Shown: positions 1 to 9,314 of the stretch, in pieces | Position numbering within the stretch: the stretch's first letter is position 1 | Layout: each line of letters begins with the position of its first letter | NCBI GenBank assembly: GCA_003278095.1 | Contig: QCHB01000007.1 | Location: 1 to 64,000 of the forward strand | Direction: 5' to 3' | Source of the DNA: SAR116 cluster bacterium AG-390-L20 | GTDB lineage: Bacteria > Pseudomonadota > Alphaproteobacteria > Puniceispirillales > Marisalimonadaceae | Length of the DNA: 64,000 bases | Translations under genes and position numbers: made by a program | Notes under the pieces: model-generated | Databases searched by the model: none | What the model was told of the DNA's origin: nothing | Seen by the model: only the letters and a program-made list of their open reading frames with translations

Positions 1-753
1 GGTTTTTCAATAATTTTGGATAAATATTTTGGTAACTTTCATCTCAAAAATAAAATTAATAACATTCATCCATCAGCAATTGTTCACAAAACAGCAAAAA
101 TTGGTAACAATGTTTCTATTGGCGCATTTTCTTTTATAGATAAAGGAGTAGTTATAGGGGATGATACTTTTATATCAGAAAGAGTTAGTATTTCCTTTAA
201 ATGTAAAATTGGTAAAGGATGTTTCTTGGGTGTTGGGTCAGTTATTGAATATACAATAATAGATCAAAAAGTAACAATCTCTTCTAATACAGTCATTGGT
301 AAGTCTGGTTTTGGATTTATACCTAATAAATCAAAAACACAATTAATTCCACATATTGGTGGTGTTTTTATTGGTGAGGGCACTAATATAGGTTCAGGTT
401 GTACCATAGATAGGGGCCTAATTGATGATACCTTTATAGGTAAATATGTTATGATAGATAATCAAGTACATGTTGGACATAACTCAACCATTGATGATTT
501 TTGTATTTTAGCTGGTCAGGTTGGTTTGTCTGGGTCTGTGGTATTAAAAAAAAATGTGACTATTGGAGGTGATGTTAGTATTAAGGATAATATTACTATT
601 GGTGAAGATTCAGTTATTGCTGGTGCTTCAAAAGTTTTTAATAGTTTCCCAAAAGGAAGTTATATTGGAGGGAGTCCTGCACAGAACATTCAAGATTGGA
701 AAAGAATAGTTGCATCTCAAAGATTGAAGCTAAAAAAAAGAAAGAATAATTAA
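1..753 (+). CDS. lpxD: UDP-3-O-acylglucosamine N-acyltransferase LpxD (5' truncated by window edge)
   Basis: LpxD adds the second hydroxyacyl chain, from acyl-ACP, to UDP-3-O-acylglucosamine in lipid A synthesis. Nearly the whole visible protein is left-handed beta-helix hexapeptide repeats ([IV]G-x4 periodicity such as IGNNVSIGAF). The DNQVHVGHN motif carries the expected catalytic histidine (H155 counted from the TTG at 16). The reading frame is open to base 1, and the family is about 340 aa, so the TTG at 16 is an internal leucine and roughly 90-100 N-terminal residues (the uridine-binding domain) lie outside the window. The C-terminus ends in a basic KLKKRKNN tail. The gene is followed one base later by fabZ, in the classic lpxD-fabZ-lpxA order. 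Confidence 0.96.
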   Translation, partial: GFSIILDKYFGNFHLKNKINNIHPSAIVHKTAKIGNNVSIGAFSFIDKGVVIGDDTFISERVSISFKCKIGKGCFLGVGSVIEYTIIDQKVTISSNTVIGKSGFGFIPNKSKTQLIPHIGGVFIGEGTNIGSGCTIDRGLIDDTFIGKYVMIDNQVHVGHNSTIDDFCILAGQVGLSGSVVLKKNVTIGGDVSIKDNITIGEDSVIAGASKVFNSFPKGSYIGGSPAQNIQDWKRIVASQRLKLKKRKNN

Positions 754-754
754 A

Positions 755-1234
755 ATGGTTCTAAAAAATGATAATGGAGATCTAATAACTCTTTTATATA
801 ATGATATAATCAAGCTGATACCACACAGGCATCCTTTTTTATTGATAGACAAAATCACTGATATTAATTTAAATAAAAGTATAACTGGTATAAAAGCAGT
901 TACTTTTAATGAACCATATTTTCCTGGACATTTTCCTGAACATCCAGTCATGCCTGGGGTGCTTATCTTAGAAGGAATGGCTCAAACTGCTGCTTGTTTA
1001 ATATCATACGAATATCAGTCTTTATCTAAAAATAATCTTGTTTTTTTTACTGGCATTGATAAAGCAAAATTTAGAAAACCTGTTACTCCTGGGTGTACGT
1101 TATTTTATAAAATTTATCTTATTACTAGTAAAAGATCATTATATAAATTTAGAGGGGAAGCTTTTGTTGGAGAAAAATTAGTAGCTTCGTGTGAATTTTC
1201 TGCAATGTTAGTTGATAAGGAAAAAGCTAAATGA
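755..1234 (+). CDS. fabZ: 3-hydroxyacyl-ACP dehydratase FabZ
   Basis: FabZ dehydrates (3R)-hydroxyacyl-ACP in type II fatty acid elongation and competes with the Lpx acyltransferases for hydroxyacyl-ACP. The 159 aa length is typical of the hot-dog-fold family. The motifs LIPHRHPFLLID and FPGHFPEHPVMPGVLILEGMAQ contain the catalytic His (about H59) and Glu (about E73). The gene starts two bases after the lpxD stop and overlaps lpxA by 4 bp (ATGA), so translation is probably coupled along the lipid A operon. Confidence 0.97.
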   Translation: MVLKNDNGDLITLLYNDIIKLIPHRHPFLLIDKITDINLNKSITGIKAVTFNEPYFPGHFPEHPVMPGVLILEGMAQTAACLISYEYQSLSKNNLVFFTGIDKAKFRKPVTPGCTLFYKIYLITSKRSLYKFRGEAFVGEKLVASCEFSAMLVDKEKAK

Positions 1235-2031
1235 GTAAGCAGTTCCATCCAACATCTATAATACATAATGATAGTGAAATTGAAGACAATGTGATCATAG
1301 GTCCTTATTCTATAATTGGACCTAATGTAAAAATTAATAAAAACACAAAAATTCATTCTCACGTGATTATTGTAGGTAATACAACTATTGGCTTTAACAA
1401 CGAAATTTACCCTTTTTCTGCGATTGGATCGGACCCTCAACATTTGAAATATGATGGAGAATTAACTGAACTTATAATAGGTAACCATAATATTTTCAGA
1501 GAACATGTTACAATACATCCTGGAACAAATGTAGGCACAAAAAAAACAATTATAGGTAACAACGGATTTTTTATGGTCGGTTCTCATGTGGCACATGACT
1601 GTATAGTCGGAAATAATGTTGTTTTTGTTAATAATGCGGTTATTGGTGGTCATGTTGAAATTTCAGACTATGTATATTTAGGGGGACAAAGTGCTGTTCA
1701 TCAATTTTGTAGAATTGGAAAACACGCCATTATCGGTGCTGGTACCACTATAGATGGTGATGTTATTCCATTTACTTCAGTTGTTGGCAGTAGAGGGTAT
1801 CTAAGTGGATTAAATTTAGTAGGTTTGAAAAGAAGATCTTTTAAAAAAGAAGAGATAAAAATATTAAGAAATGTTTACAGGTTATTATTTGCTCCTGAAG
1901 GGACATTTAATGAACGGTTATCTGAAGTTAACGATACATATAGTGATAATTCTTTTGTAAAAGAAATTTTAGTGTTTCTTTCAGAAAATTCAAATAGACC
2001 CTTGGTTCATCCAAAAATGGATAAATTTTAA
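1231..2031 (+). CDS. lpxA: Acyl-ACP--UDP-N-acetylglucosamine O-acyltransferase LpxA
   Basis: LpxA catalyses the first step of lipid A synthesis, 3-O-acylation of UDP-GlcNAc. The 266 aa match the family. Hexapeptide repeats occupy about residues 1-190. The motif GSHVAHDCIVGNN holds the catalytic histidine (about H122), and AVHQFCRIGKHAIIGAG and LVGLKRRSF are characteristic of LpxA rather than LpxD. The C-terminal helical part (about 195-266) is present. It overlaps fabZ by 4 bp and its TAA shares a base with the lpxI ATG. Confidence 0.97.
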   Translation: MSKQFHPTSIIHNDSEIEDNVIIGPYSIIGPNVKINKNTKIHSHVIIVGNTTIGFNNEIYPFSAIGSDPQHLKYDGELTELIIGNHNIFREHVTIHPGTNVGTKKTIIGNNGFFMVGSHVAHDCIVGNNVVFVNNAVIGGHVEISDYVYLGGQSAVHQFCRIGKHAIIGAGTTIDGDVIPFTSVVGSRGYLSGLNLVGLKRRSFKKEEIKILRNVYRLLFAPEGTFNERLSEVNDTYSDNSFVKEILVFLSENSNRPLVHPKMDKF

Positions 2032-2840
2032 TGAAAATTGCTATAATTGCAGGTAGTGGTAATTTACCAGTACAAATAGCAACGCAAAATAAAGAAGCTT
2101 TTGTATTATGTGTCAAAGATTATTCTTGTCCTAATTCATTTCAAAATAAGTCAGAAATTGTATCTTTATTTGATCCTATTAGTTGGTTAACCGTGTTAAA
2201 AACTAACAATATAACTCATATTGTGATGGCAGGTAAAATTGAAAGACCGACTGATTTTGATAAAATTACTAACGAAAAAGCTAATGAATTAATAAATCAA
2301 ATTATATCTGTGGGAGATAATTCAGCTTTAAATTATATACAGGATTTTTTTAATAAAAATGGCTTTGAAATACTTCCAATTAATTCAATATTAAAAGATT
2401 GCTTTTTACCAATGGGTTTTTATCAAGAAAAGTTATTTTCTCAAAATTTTAAAGATTTTGTTTGTAAAAGTACTAAGTTTGGCGTTGATCTTCTTAATAC
2501 AATTTCAAAATTTGATGTTGGTCAGTCAGTTGTTGTAAATAATAAACTTGTTTACGCAATTGAGGGATTAGAAGGAACTAACTCTATGATTGATAGAGTT
2601 GGAATTTTATATAATCATAATAAAAATCGTTATGATTTTGGACCTGTACTAATTAAAATACCTAAAACTGGCCAGAATACCAATTTAGATTTACCAGTAA
2701 TAGGATTAGAGACAGTTAAAAAATGTAAACAATTACGTTTTAGCTCTATTGTTGTATCTTCAAAGGGTACATTGGTTGTAGAGTTAAATAAAGTAATGGC
2801 GTATATTAAAGAGAATAACTTTTGTATCTATTCAATCTAA
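2031..2840 (+). CDS. lpxI: UDP-2,3-diacylglucosamine pyrophosphatase LpxI
   Basis: LpxI hydrolyses UDP-2,3-diacylglucosamine to lipid X and UMP. It is the alternative to LpxH used by most alphaproteobacteria. The 269 aa protein has the family N-terminus IAIIAGSGNLPVQIA, the segment MAGKIERPTDF, and the C-terminal domain motifs DVGQSVVVNNKLVYAIEGLEGT and GPVLIKIPKTGQN typical of DUF1009/LpxI. The position between lpxA and lpxB confirms the assignment. Translation is coupled to lpxA by a one-base TAATG overlap. Confidence 0.95.
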   Translation: MKIAIIAGSGNLPVQIATQNKEAFVLCVKDYSCPNSFQNKSEIVSLFDPISWLTVLKTNNITHIVMAGKIERPTDFDKITNEKANELINQIISVGDNSALNYIQDFFNKNGFEILPINSILKDCFLPMGFYQEKLFSQNFKDFVCKSTKFGVDLLNTISKFDVGQSVVVNNKLVYAIEGLEGTNSMIDRVGILYNHNKNRYDFGPVLIKIPKTGQNTNLDLPVIGLETVKKCKQLRFSSIVVSSKGTLVVELNKVMAYIKENNFCIYSI

Positions 2841-2869
2841 ATTTTTTTTAAATAACTTGTAACAAATTT

Positions 2870-4078
2870 ATGCCTTTGGTCAATAATAACAAAATATTTA
2901 TATTAGCCGGTGAATCTTCAAGTGACTTGATAGGTTCCTCGATAATGAAAGGTTTGAAAAAGAATAGTAAAGAATTAAAATTCTTTGGTGTAGGTGGCTC
3001 TAATATGATAAAAGAAGGCTTGCGTTCTGACTATGAAATGAATTCATTTAATATTATTGGATTTTTAAACACTATTTATAATTTTAAAAAGTTAAATAAT
3101 TATTTAAACCAAATTGTTAAATTGATTTTAAAAGAAAAACCAAAAGTTGTAATTACAATTGATACTAAGGGTTTTTCTCTTGCCTTAGCAAAACAGTTAA
3201 AATTAAAATTTTCTGAAACTAATTTTAAATGTCCTTTGATACATTTTGTACCTCCAACAGTATGGGCATATGGAAAATCAAGGATTAAAAAATGGAAAAA
3301 TATTCATGACGGTTTGTTTTGTTTATTTAAAAAAGAAGAGGCTATTTTAAAAAAACTGAATACTAAATGTAATTATGTTGGCAATCCTGTTATTGAAAAA
3401 GTTTTAAATTGTAATAATCAAAATGACCTTAAACTAATTAATAATAAATCTTACTATAATCCTGAAAATATAAATTGTTTATTGTTACCTGGTAGTAGAG
3501 ATAGTGAATTAAAATATTTGCTTCCTGAATTTATTTCTTTGATTAAAAGTGAAAATCCAAAATTTACTAATATAAATTGGATTATTCCAACAACCAAGCT
3601 TCAATTTGATGATGTTTCTTCAACAATTAATAAGTATAATATCTCAACTAATACTAATGTAGTTATTCTTGAAGAAAATTATGAATTACTTAAATATGCT
3701 GATTTAGCAATTGCATGCAGTGGGACAATTACTCTTGAGTTAGTTTTATTTAAAGTTCCAACTATAGCAATATACAAATCAGATTTTTTAAGCGCTTTTA
3801 TAGGAAGGTTATTAGTTGATTTTCAAAATGTGTTACTTCCTAATTTTTTGTTAGGAGATAAGTTAGTACCATTCTTATTTCAAGAAAAGTGTAACGGTTT
3901 TCATATAAGTAATTTATTAATTGAATTTATTCAGGACATTGAAAATAAAAAAAAAATATTTAGCAAGTATTCACAATTTATTCTTAATAACATGGGCTAT
4001 AAAGAAACAAAAGAATTAAAATTTTCAACTAACTCATGTAAAGAAATAAGTAAAATAATAAATAATTATAAATATTAA
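2870..4078 (+). CDS. lpxB: Lipid-A-disaccharide synthase LpxB
   Basis: LpxB is a GT19 glycosyltransferase that condenses lipid X with UDP-diacylglucosamine to form the beta-1,6 lipid A disaccharide at the inner membrane. The 402 aa length is normal. Recognisable segments are ILAGESSSDLIGSSIM at the N-terminus, the central HFVPPTVWAYGKSRIKKW, the nucleotide-binding region LLLPGSRDSELKYLLPEF and ACSGTITLELVLFKVPTIAIYKSD. It lies 29 bp after lpxI. Its stop codon directly abuts the stop of the convergent gltA (TAA|TTA, zero gap), leaving no room for a separate terminator. Confidence 0.96.
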   Translation: MPLVNNNKIFILAGESSSDLIGSSIMKGLKKNSKELKFFGVGGSNMIKEGLRSDYEMNSFNIIGFLNTIYNFKKLNNYLNQIVKLILKEKPKVVITIDTKGFSLALAKQLKLKFSETNFKCPLIHFVPPTVWAYGKSRIKKWKNIHDGLFCLFKKEEAILKKLNTKCNYVGNPVIEKVLNCNNQNDLKLINNKSYYNPENINCLLLPGSRDSELKYLLPEFISLIKSENPKFTNINWIIPTTKLQFDDVSSTINKYNISTNTNVVILEENYELLKYADLAIACSGTITLELVLFKVPTIAIYKSDFLSAFIGRLLVDFQNVLLPNFLLGDKLVPFLFQEKCNGFHISNLLIEFIQDIENKKKIFSKYSQFILNNMGYKETKELKFSTNSCKEISKIINNYKY

Positions 4079-5380
4079 TTATCTTTTGTCTAAATTCACA
4101 AAATCTCTTTTAATTTCCCCTGTATAAAGTTGTCTTGGTCTTCCTATTCTCTGAACAGGGTCAGTTATCATTTCATTCCACTGAGCAACCCACCCAACTG
4201 TTCTTGCAACAGCAAATAAAACAGTAAACATATCCGTTGGAAATCCCATTGCTTTAAGTATAATACCAGAATAAAAATCAACATTTGGATAAAGTTTTTT
4301 TTCTATAAAGTATTTATCATTAAGAGCAATTTTTTCTAACTCCATTGCAATTTCCAACAAAGGGTCATTCTTTACACCTAATAAATCTAACACTTCATGA
4401 CATGAAACTCTCATAACTGCAGCTCTAGGATCATAATTTTTATACACCCTGTGACCAAATCCAAATAATCTAAACGGATCATTTTTATCTTTAGCCTTAT
4501 CTATAAATTCTCCAATTCTATCAACAGTTCCAATTTCTGATAACATTTTCAACACGGCTTCGTTTGCTCCACCATGGGCAGGACCCCAAAGAGAGGCTAT
4601 TCCTGCTGCAATACACGCAAAAGGGTTTGCGCCAGATGAACCAGATATTCTAACTGTTGAAGTTGAAGCATTCTGTTCATGATCAGCATGTAAAATCAAA
4701 ATCTTGTCCATAGCATTTGCTATAATAGGGTTTATGTTATATTTTTCGGCAGGTACAGAAAAACACATATGAAGAAAATTTTCTGCATATGATAAGTTAT
4801 TTTGAGGGTAATTAAATGGTTGTCCAAGAGAGTATTTGTAAGCCATGGCGGCAATTGTTGGAATTTTGGCTATTAATCTTCTAGAGGAGACTAATCTCTC
4901 ATAAGGATCATTAATATTTGTTGAATCAGGATAAAAAGCTGAAAGAGCACCTACAACACCTACCATTATAGCCATAGGGTGAGCGTCACGCCTAAATCCC
5001 CTATAGAAATTAATTAATTGTTCATGAACCATGGTATGAAAAGTAATAGCATTTTCAAATTCATCTTTTTCAGGTTTTTTAGGCAATTCACCATTAAGTA
5101 ATAAGTAAGCAACTTCTAAAAAACTACTTTTATTGGCTAATTGGTCTATTGGATAACCTCTATGTAATAAAACACCCTTTTCACCATCGATATATGTTAT
5201 TGCTGACTCACACGAACCTGTAGATCCATAACCAGGGTCATAGGTAAATATGCCTAAATTACTATAAAGAGATCTTATATCCACTACAGATGGTCCAACG
5301 GATCCAGATAAAGTTTCTAATTCTAATTCTTTACCATTAAAGACAATTTTATTTTTTTCTGAATATGAATTTTTTGACAT
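4079..5380 (-). CDS. gltA: Citrate synthase (type II)
   Basis: GltA condenses acetyl-CoA and oxaloacetate to start the TCA cycle. The 433 aa length fits the proteobacterial type II enzyme. Catalytic segments are visible: [43 protein letters not shown] (active-site His and the following region) and the C-terminal [24 protein letters not shown]. It sits downstream of gltX on the same strand (44 bp gap) and converges with lpxB without spacing, the usual alphaproteobacterial gltX-gltA / lpxB arrangement. Confidence 0.98.
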   Translation of the reverse strand: MSKNSYSEKNKIVFNGKELELETLSGSVGPSVVDIRSLYSNLGIFTYDPGYGSTGSCESAITYIDGEKGVLLHRGYPIDQLANKSSFLEVAYLLLNGELPKKPEKDEFENAITFHTMVHEQLINFYRGFRRDAHPMAIMVGVVGALSAFYPDSTNINDPYERLVSSRRLIAKIPTIAAMAYKYSLGQPFNYPQNNLSYAENFLHMCFSVPAEKYNINPIIANAMDKILILHADHEQNASTSTVRISGSSGANPFACIAAGIASLWGPAHGGANEAVLKMLSEIGTVDRIGEFIDKAKDKNDPFRLFGFGHRVYKNYDPRAAVMRVSCHEVLDLLGVKNDPLLEIAMELEKIALNDKYFIEKKLYPNVDFYSGIILKAMGFPTDMFTVLFAVARTVGWVAQWNEMITDPVQRIGRPRQLYTGEIKRDFVNLDKR

Positions 5381-5424
5381 GTATAACCTACTTAAAAATT
5401 TTTTATCGATAATTAATTATGAAA

Positions 5425-6798
5425 TTAGTATCTATAATTTAGTCGATTTAATGAAATTGTACAACCTAGTTCATAAATAATTGATACCAAGTCTGGAGCA
5501 TTTGTTTTTCCTGTTAAGGCAATTCTTAGAATTGGTCCAACTTCTTTAAATTTTAGAGTGTTATCCTGAAAATATTTCTTTAAACAATGGTCTATAGACA
5601 TTTTGCTCCATTCACATTTTTTTAATAAATCACCGATACCGTTAATTATTGAATTATTTTCTTGTAATAGTTTTACCTTATTTGTGTCTTCACAAAGAAA
5701 GTTATCATCAATTATCCATTCAAGGTCATCTTTCAGGTCTATATATACATTAACTCTTTTTAAAAGCTCAGGTAATAGTGCTTTTACTCTTATTTCCTGA
5801 TTGGTATTTAAAACTAATTCAAATCTTTCAGTTAACAAATTATATATTTTATTAATATCAATCTTATTTAGGTACTTTGAATTAATGTTGTAAAGTTTTT
5901 TAATATCGAATTTAGCAGGAGATTTGTTAATTTTTTTTAGTGAAAATAATTCAACGGCTTTTTCTAATTCATAATCGTCATCATTATCATTATGAGATGT
6001 CCATCCTAATTGCGTTAAATATGATAACATTGCCTCACTTGTAAAGCCCATATTACGATAATCGATTAAGTTCGTTGCTCCATGTCTTTTAGATAATTTA
6101 GAACCGTCTGTTCCATGTATTAATGGTATGTGTGCATAAGAAGGTTTTTTCCAGTTTAAAAAATTAATAATTTGTATTTGTCTAAATGCATTGTTGAAGT
6201 GATCATCTCCTCTAATTATGTGAGTTATACCCATCTCATAATCGTCAACTACTGAAGATAACATATACGTTGGCGTTTTATCAGATCTAAGAATTATCAT
6301 GTCATCAAGTATTTCGTTTTTTACCGATACTTCTCCTTGCACATAATCTTTTATAGTAGTCGTACCATTTATGGGCATTTTAAGCCTTATAACATATTCT
6401 TCTTTTTTACTGTAAAATTTATTATCTCTCCATGGAGATTTTATCGGTTTTCCATTAGCTCTACTTTTAATCCTTAAATCATTCAATTCTTCTGAATTTA
6501 AGAAGCATTTATAAGCAAAGCCCTTGTCTAAAAGCTCATAAGCAACCTTCACATGGGTTTCTAAATTTTTAGATTGGTATATTACTTTTTCTGAAGAATT
6601 AATACCAAGCCAATTAAGACCATCATATATAGCTTCAACTGCTTTATTAGTTGATCTTTTTGTGTCTGTATCTTCTATTCTAACTAAGTATTTACCGTTG
6701 TGTCTTTTGGCAAATAAGTAATTAAATATAGCGGTTCTAGCGCCGCCTATATGCAAATAACCTGTAGGTGAAGGAGCAAATCTAGTTACAATTTTCAA
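5425..6798 (-). CDS. gltX: Glutamyl-tRNA synthetase
   Basis: This is a class I aminoacyl-tRNA synthetase that charges tRNA-Glu (one tRNA-Glu gene lies in this window at 15607). The 457 aa protein starts with RFAPSPTGYLHIGGARTAIFNYL (HIGH-type signature), continues with RIEDTDTKRS, and has the KMSKS-type loop GSKLSKRHGATN, followed by the all-helical anticodon-binding region. Alphaproteobacteria often carry two gltX copies, one of which also charges tRNA-Gln for the GatCAB route. Which type this is cannot be told here. comEC, commonly found between gltX and lexA in relatives, is absent. Confidence 0.97.
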   Translation of the reverse strand: MKIVTRFAPSPTGYLHIGGARTAIFNYLFAKRHNGKYLVRIEDTDTKRSTNKAVEAIYDGLNWLGINSSEKVIYQSKNLETHVKVAYELLDKGFAYKCFLNSEELNDLRIKSRANGKPIKSPWRDNKFYSKKEEYVIRLKMPINGTTTIKDYVQGEVSVKNEILDDMIILRSDKTPTYMLSSVVDDYEMGITHIIRGDDHFNNAFRQIQIINFLNWKKPSYAHIPLIHGTDGSKLSKRHGATNLIDYRNMGFTSEAMLSYLTQLGWTSHNDNDDDYELEKAVELFSLKKINKSPAKFDIKKLYNINSKYLNKIDINKIYNLLTERFELVLNTNQEIRVKALLPELLKRVNVYIDLKDDLEWIIDDNFLCEDTNKVKLLQENNSIINGIGDLLKKCEWSKMSIDHCLKKYFQDNTLKFKEVGPILRIALTGKTNAPDLVSIIYELGCTISLNRLNYRY

Positions 6799-6863
6799 AA
6801 TTATTCTCGTATTTAATGAGTTGTTAACTAGTTACATAAATTATAGAAAATATAAAGACATTT

Positions 6864-7550
6864 TTAATACTTTCTTATAAGTGTACACATTTTGCCTTGA
6901 ATAGTAATTCTATCAGGGCCATAAATTTGAGTTTTATGTTGCTTATTGGCAGGTTCAAGAGCAATGCTATCCCCTTTTTGTCTAAACTTTTTAAGTGTGA
7001 CTTCCTCTTTGTCAATTAAGGCGACGATTATATCGCCATTTTTAATATCTGTTTGTTTATTTATTATAACAGTATCTCCATCGTAAATACCTTCATCTAT
7101 CATCGAGTCACCCTCAACGTATAGTGCAAAACACTCCTTGGAAGATATATATGAAGATGGCACTTCAATAAATTCGTCATAATTAGATATTGCCTCTATT
7201 GGTGTACCTGCGGCAATTTTTCCCAAAAGGGGAATTTGTTCAGTATTATAGTTTTTTGGTTCATTTATTACGCTAGATTTTTTATCTAAAAATTTATTAG
7301 TAAGATTTATTACATTGGTTATATATGCTTGACCATTGGTATATTTTTTTGGAGCTATTGCTCTAGCTTTATTTTCTAAACGCTCAACGTAACCTCTTTC
7401 CTCCAGAGATTTTACAATTCTGTGAATTCCAGATTTTGATTTTAAAGATAATTCTTTGCAAATTTCCTCGTAAGAGGGTGAAATACCGTCCTCTTCTATT
7501 CGCTTTATAAGAAAAGATAATAACTGATTTTGTTTTTGTGTTAACATCAC
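6864..7550 (-). CDS. lexA: SOS repressor LexA
   Basis: LexA represses DNA-damage genes and self-cleaves when RecA filaments form. The 228 aa protein has an N-terminal winged helix (about 1-70, SPSYEEICKELSLKSKSGIHRIVKSLEERGYVERL), an Ala114-Gly115 cleavage site in LLGKIAAGTPIEA, and the S24 peptidase dyad Ser149 (VEGDSMIDEGI) and Lys187 (EVTLKKF). A perfect alphaproteobacterial SOS box lies 11 bp upstream of the start, indicating autorepression. It starts with two consecutive ATG codons, and either could be used. Confidence 0.97.
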   Translation of the reverse strand: MMLTQKQNQLLSFLIKRIEEDGISPSYEEICKELSLKSKSGIHRIVKSLEERGYVERLENKARAIAPKKYTNGQAYITNVINLTNKFLDKKSSVINEPKNYNTEQIPLLGKIAAGTPIEAISNYDEFIEVPSSYISSKECFALYVEGDSMIDEGIYDGDTVIINKQTDIKNGDIIVALIDKEEVTLKKFRQKGDSIALEPANKQHKTQIYGPDRITIQGKMCTLIRKY

Positions 7551-7560
7551 AACCTCAAAC

Positions 7561-7575
7561 GTTCATGATTTGTTC
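7561..7575 (-). promoter_or_regulatory. LexA operator (SOS box), GTTC-N7-GTTC
   Basis: The + strand reads GTTCATGATTTGTTC: two direct GTTC half-sites separated by seven bases, the known alphaproteobacterial LexA consensus. It sits 11 bp upstream of the lexA start codon in the 53 bp lexA-moeA spacer, so LexA bound here should block its own transcription. The motif match is seen directly; the regulation is inferred from the family. Confidence 0.88.
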
Positions 7576-7603
7576 TAACATATATGTTATAAAATGCAAG
7601 CTT

Positions 7604-8842
7604 TTAAACATTATTTGGAAATTTTAATATTTTAACTATCTCACCATTACTTTTAATCGAATCGAAAGGTTCTCTTGTTATCAAACAGTTTGAATGAGAA
7701 AATTTAGTTATCATAGAACTATCTTGCTTACTAATTGGTATGGCATAAATATCACCATTTTTATATTTAATATTAGCTCTAACAAAATCAAAACGTTGAT
7801 CATTTTGTGATAATTCTCCACTCAAAATAGCTTTTTCAAATATTGGAAATTGATTTGTATTTCCTAACATTGTCCTAATAGCAGTATTAACAAAAATTAG
7901 AGAACAAACTCCTGATGAAACTGGATTGCCAGGAAGCCCTATCAAAGGAGTACCATTTACTTTTGAGAACAATAATGGTTTTCCAGGTCTCATAGCAATT
8001 TTCCAAAATTCAGTTTTGTTTCTTTCAAAATGTTTTAATGCCTTTTGAATAAGGTCATATTTACCAACTGAAACCCCACCAGTAGTTACGATTAAATCAC
8101 AATCACTAGCGTCTTTTAAAATTTCATATATATCTAATTCATTATCACCAGCAACAGGTAATATTTTTGGGATTCCCCCAAATTCTTGAATCATTGAAGC
8201 AAGCATAAGACTATTGCCATTTGGTATTTGGTCTTTTTTTTGTGTTTCTCCTACTTTTATAATTTCATTTCCAGTAGATAATATTGAAACAATTGGCTTT
8301 CTTGAAACAGTTAACCAAGTTTGGCCTGTCATTGCAATGGAACCAATGTGTCGCGACTTAATTACTATACCTTCGTTAAAAAGGATTTCATTTTTTTTAA
8401 AATCCAAACCTTTTTTTCTAACAAATTGATTTTTTTTGATATTAATCTTTGTTTCAACATATTTCTTATTTGATGAATTTCTAACATCTTCTTGGATAAT
8501 TACTGTATCACTTCCTGAAGGTAATTTTGCGCCAGTAAAAATTCTAACTGTTTCTAGTCCTTCAATTTTTTTTGAGAATGAATTTCCAGCAGAAGACTCT
8601 CCAATTACTTTTAGCTTCTTCGTTGTCTCTTCATTTGTTTTTATGTAATTATTGTAATTTACGGCATAACCGTCCATAGAAGATACGTCATATTTTGGAT
8701 TATTTATATTACTTACAACTGGTTTTGATAAACATCTACCTAAAGCATTTTGGATAAAAACATCCTCAGAGCTAATTTTATCAAAACTTAATTTAATTTT
8801 CTTGATAGCTTCGTCTAATGATAACAAATTAGACTTTTGCAT
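7604..8842 (-). CDS. moeA: Molybdopterin molybdenumtransferase MoeA
   Basis: MoeA inserts molybdate into adenylylated molybdopterin to complete the molybdenum cofactor. The 412 aa length is normal. Motifs include SSMDGYAVN near the N-terminus, IFTGAKLPSGSDTVIIQEDV, SILSTGNEI, the GDN..DCDLIVTTGGVSVGKYD segment of the MoaB/Mog fold, and PGKPLLFS..PLIGLPGNPVSSGVC. It overlaps moaC by 14 bp. The only visible client in the window is the xanthine-dehydrogenase-type enzyme at 33852-37441. Confidence 0.96.
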   Translation of the reverse strand: MQKSNLLSLDEAIKKIKLSFDKISSEDVFIQNALGRCLSKPVVSNINNPKYDVSSMDGYAVNYNNYIKTNEETTKKLKVIGESSAGNSFSKKIEGLETVRIFTGAKLPSGSDTVIIQEDVRNSSNKKYVETKINIKKNQFVRKKGLDFKKNEILFNEGIVIKSRHIGSIAMTGQTWLTVSRKPIVSILSTGNEIIKVGETQKKDQIPNGNSLMLASMIQEFGGIPKILPVAGDNELDIYEILKDASDCDLIVTTGGVSVGKYDLIQKALKHFERNKTEFWKIAMRPGKPLLFSKVNGTPLIGLPGNPVSSGVCSLIFVNTAIRTMLGNTNQFPIFEKAILSGELSQNDQRFDFVRANIKYKNGDIYAIPISKQDSSMITKFSHSNCLITREPFDSIKSNGEIVKILKFPNNV

Positions 8843-9314
8843 TAAATTCTCCAGATTTTCCGCCCGATTTATGAATAAGTTTTATGTCAGATATAACCAT
8901 TTTTCGGTCAATACTTTTACACATATCATAAATCGTAAGTGCAGCGAATGAAACCGCAGTAAAAGCCTCCATTTCAACACCAGTTTTGCCAACTAAGGCT
9001 GCTTCAGCTTTTATATTTATACATGATTCTTTTATTTCAGGTTTCAAATCAACATTAACATAGGATAATGGTATCGTGTGACATAATGGTATCAATTGGT
9101 CAGTTCTCTTTGCAGCCATTATTCCTGCTATTTTAGCAATATTTAGCACGTCGCCTTTTTTTATTTTTATATCTAGTATTTTTTGAAGAGTTTCCGTTTG
9201 CATTGTTATTTTTCCAACTGCAATTGCAACTCTTTTTGTCATTTCTTTTTTGTTGATATCAACCATAGATGGATTTCCATCGTCATCTAAATGGGTTAAT
9301 TTATTTTTATTCAA
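8829..9314 (-). CDS. moaC: Cyclic pyranopterin monophosphate synthase MoaC
   Basis: MoaC converts the MoaA product into cyclic pyranopterin monophosphate in molybdenum cofactor synthesis. The 161 aa protein has the family hallmarks AGIMAAKRTDQLIPLCHTIPLS, KTGVEMEAFTAVSFAALTIYDMCKSID (the region with the catalytic lysines) and the C-terminal HKSGGKSGEF. It overlaps trpC by 4 bp upstream and moeA by 14 bp downstream, so trpD-trpC-moaC-moeA is probably one transcription unit, as in other alphaproteobacteria. Confidence 0.97.
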   Translation of the reverse strand: MNKNKLTHLDDDGNPSMVDINKKEMTKRVAIAVGKITMQTETLQKILDIKIKKGDVLNIAKIAGIMAAKRTDQLIPLCHTIPLSYVNVDLKPEIKESCINIKAEAALVGKTGVEMEAFTAVSFAALTIYDMCKSIDRKMVISDIKLIHKSGGKSGEFNAKV

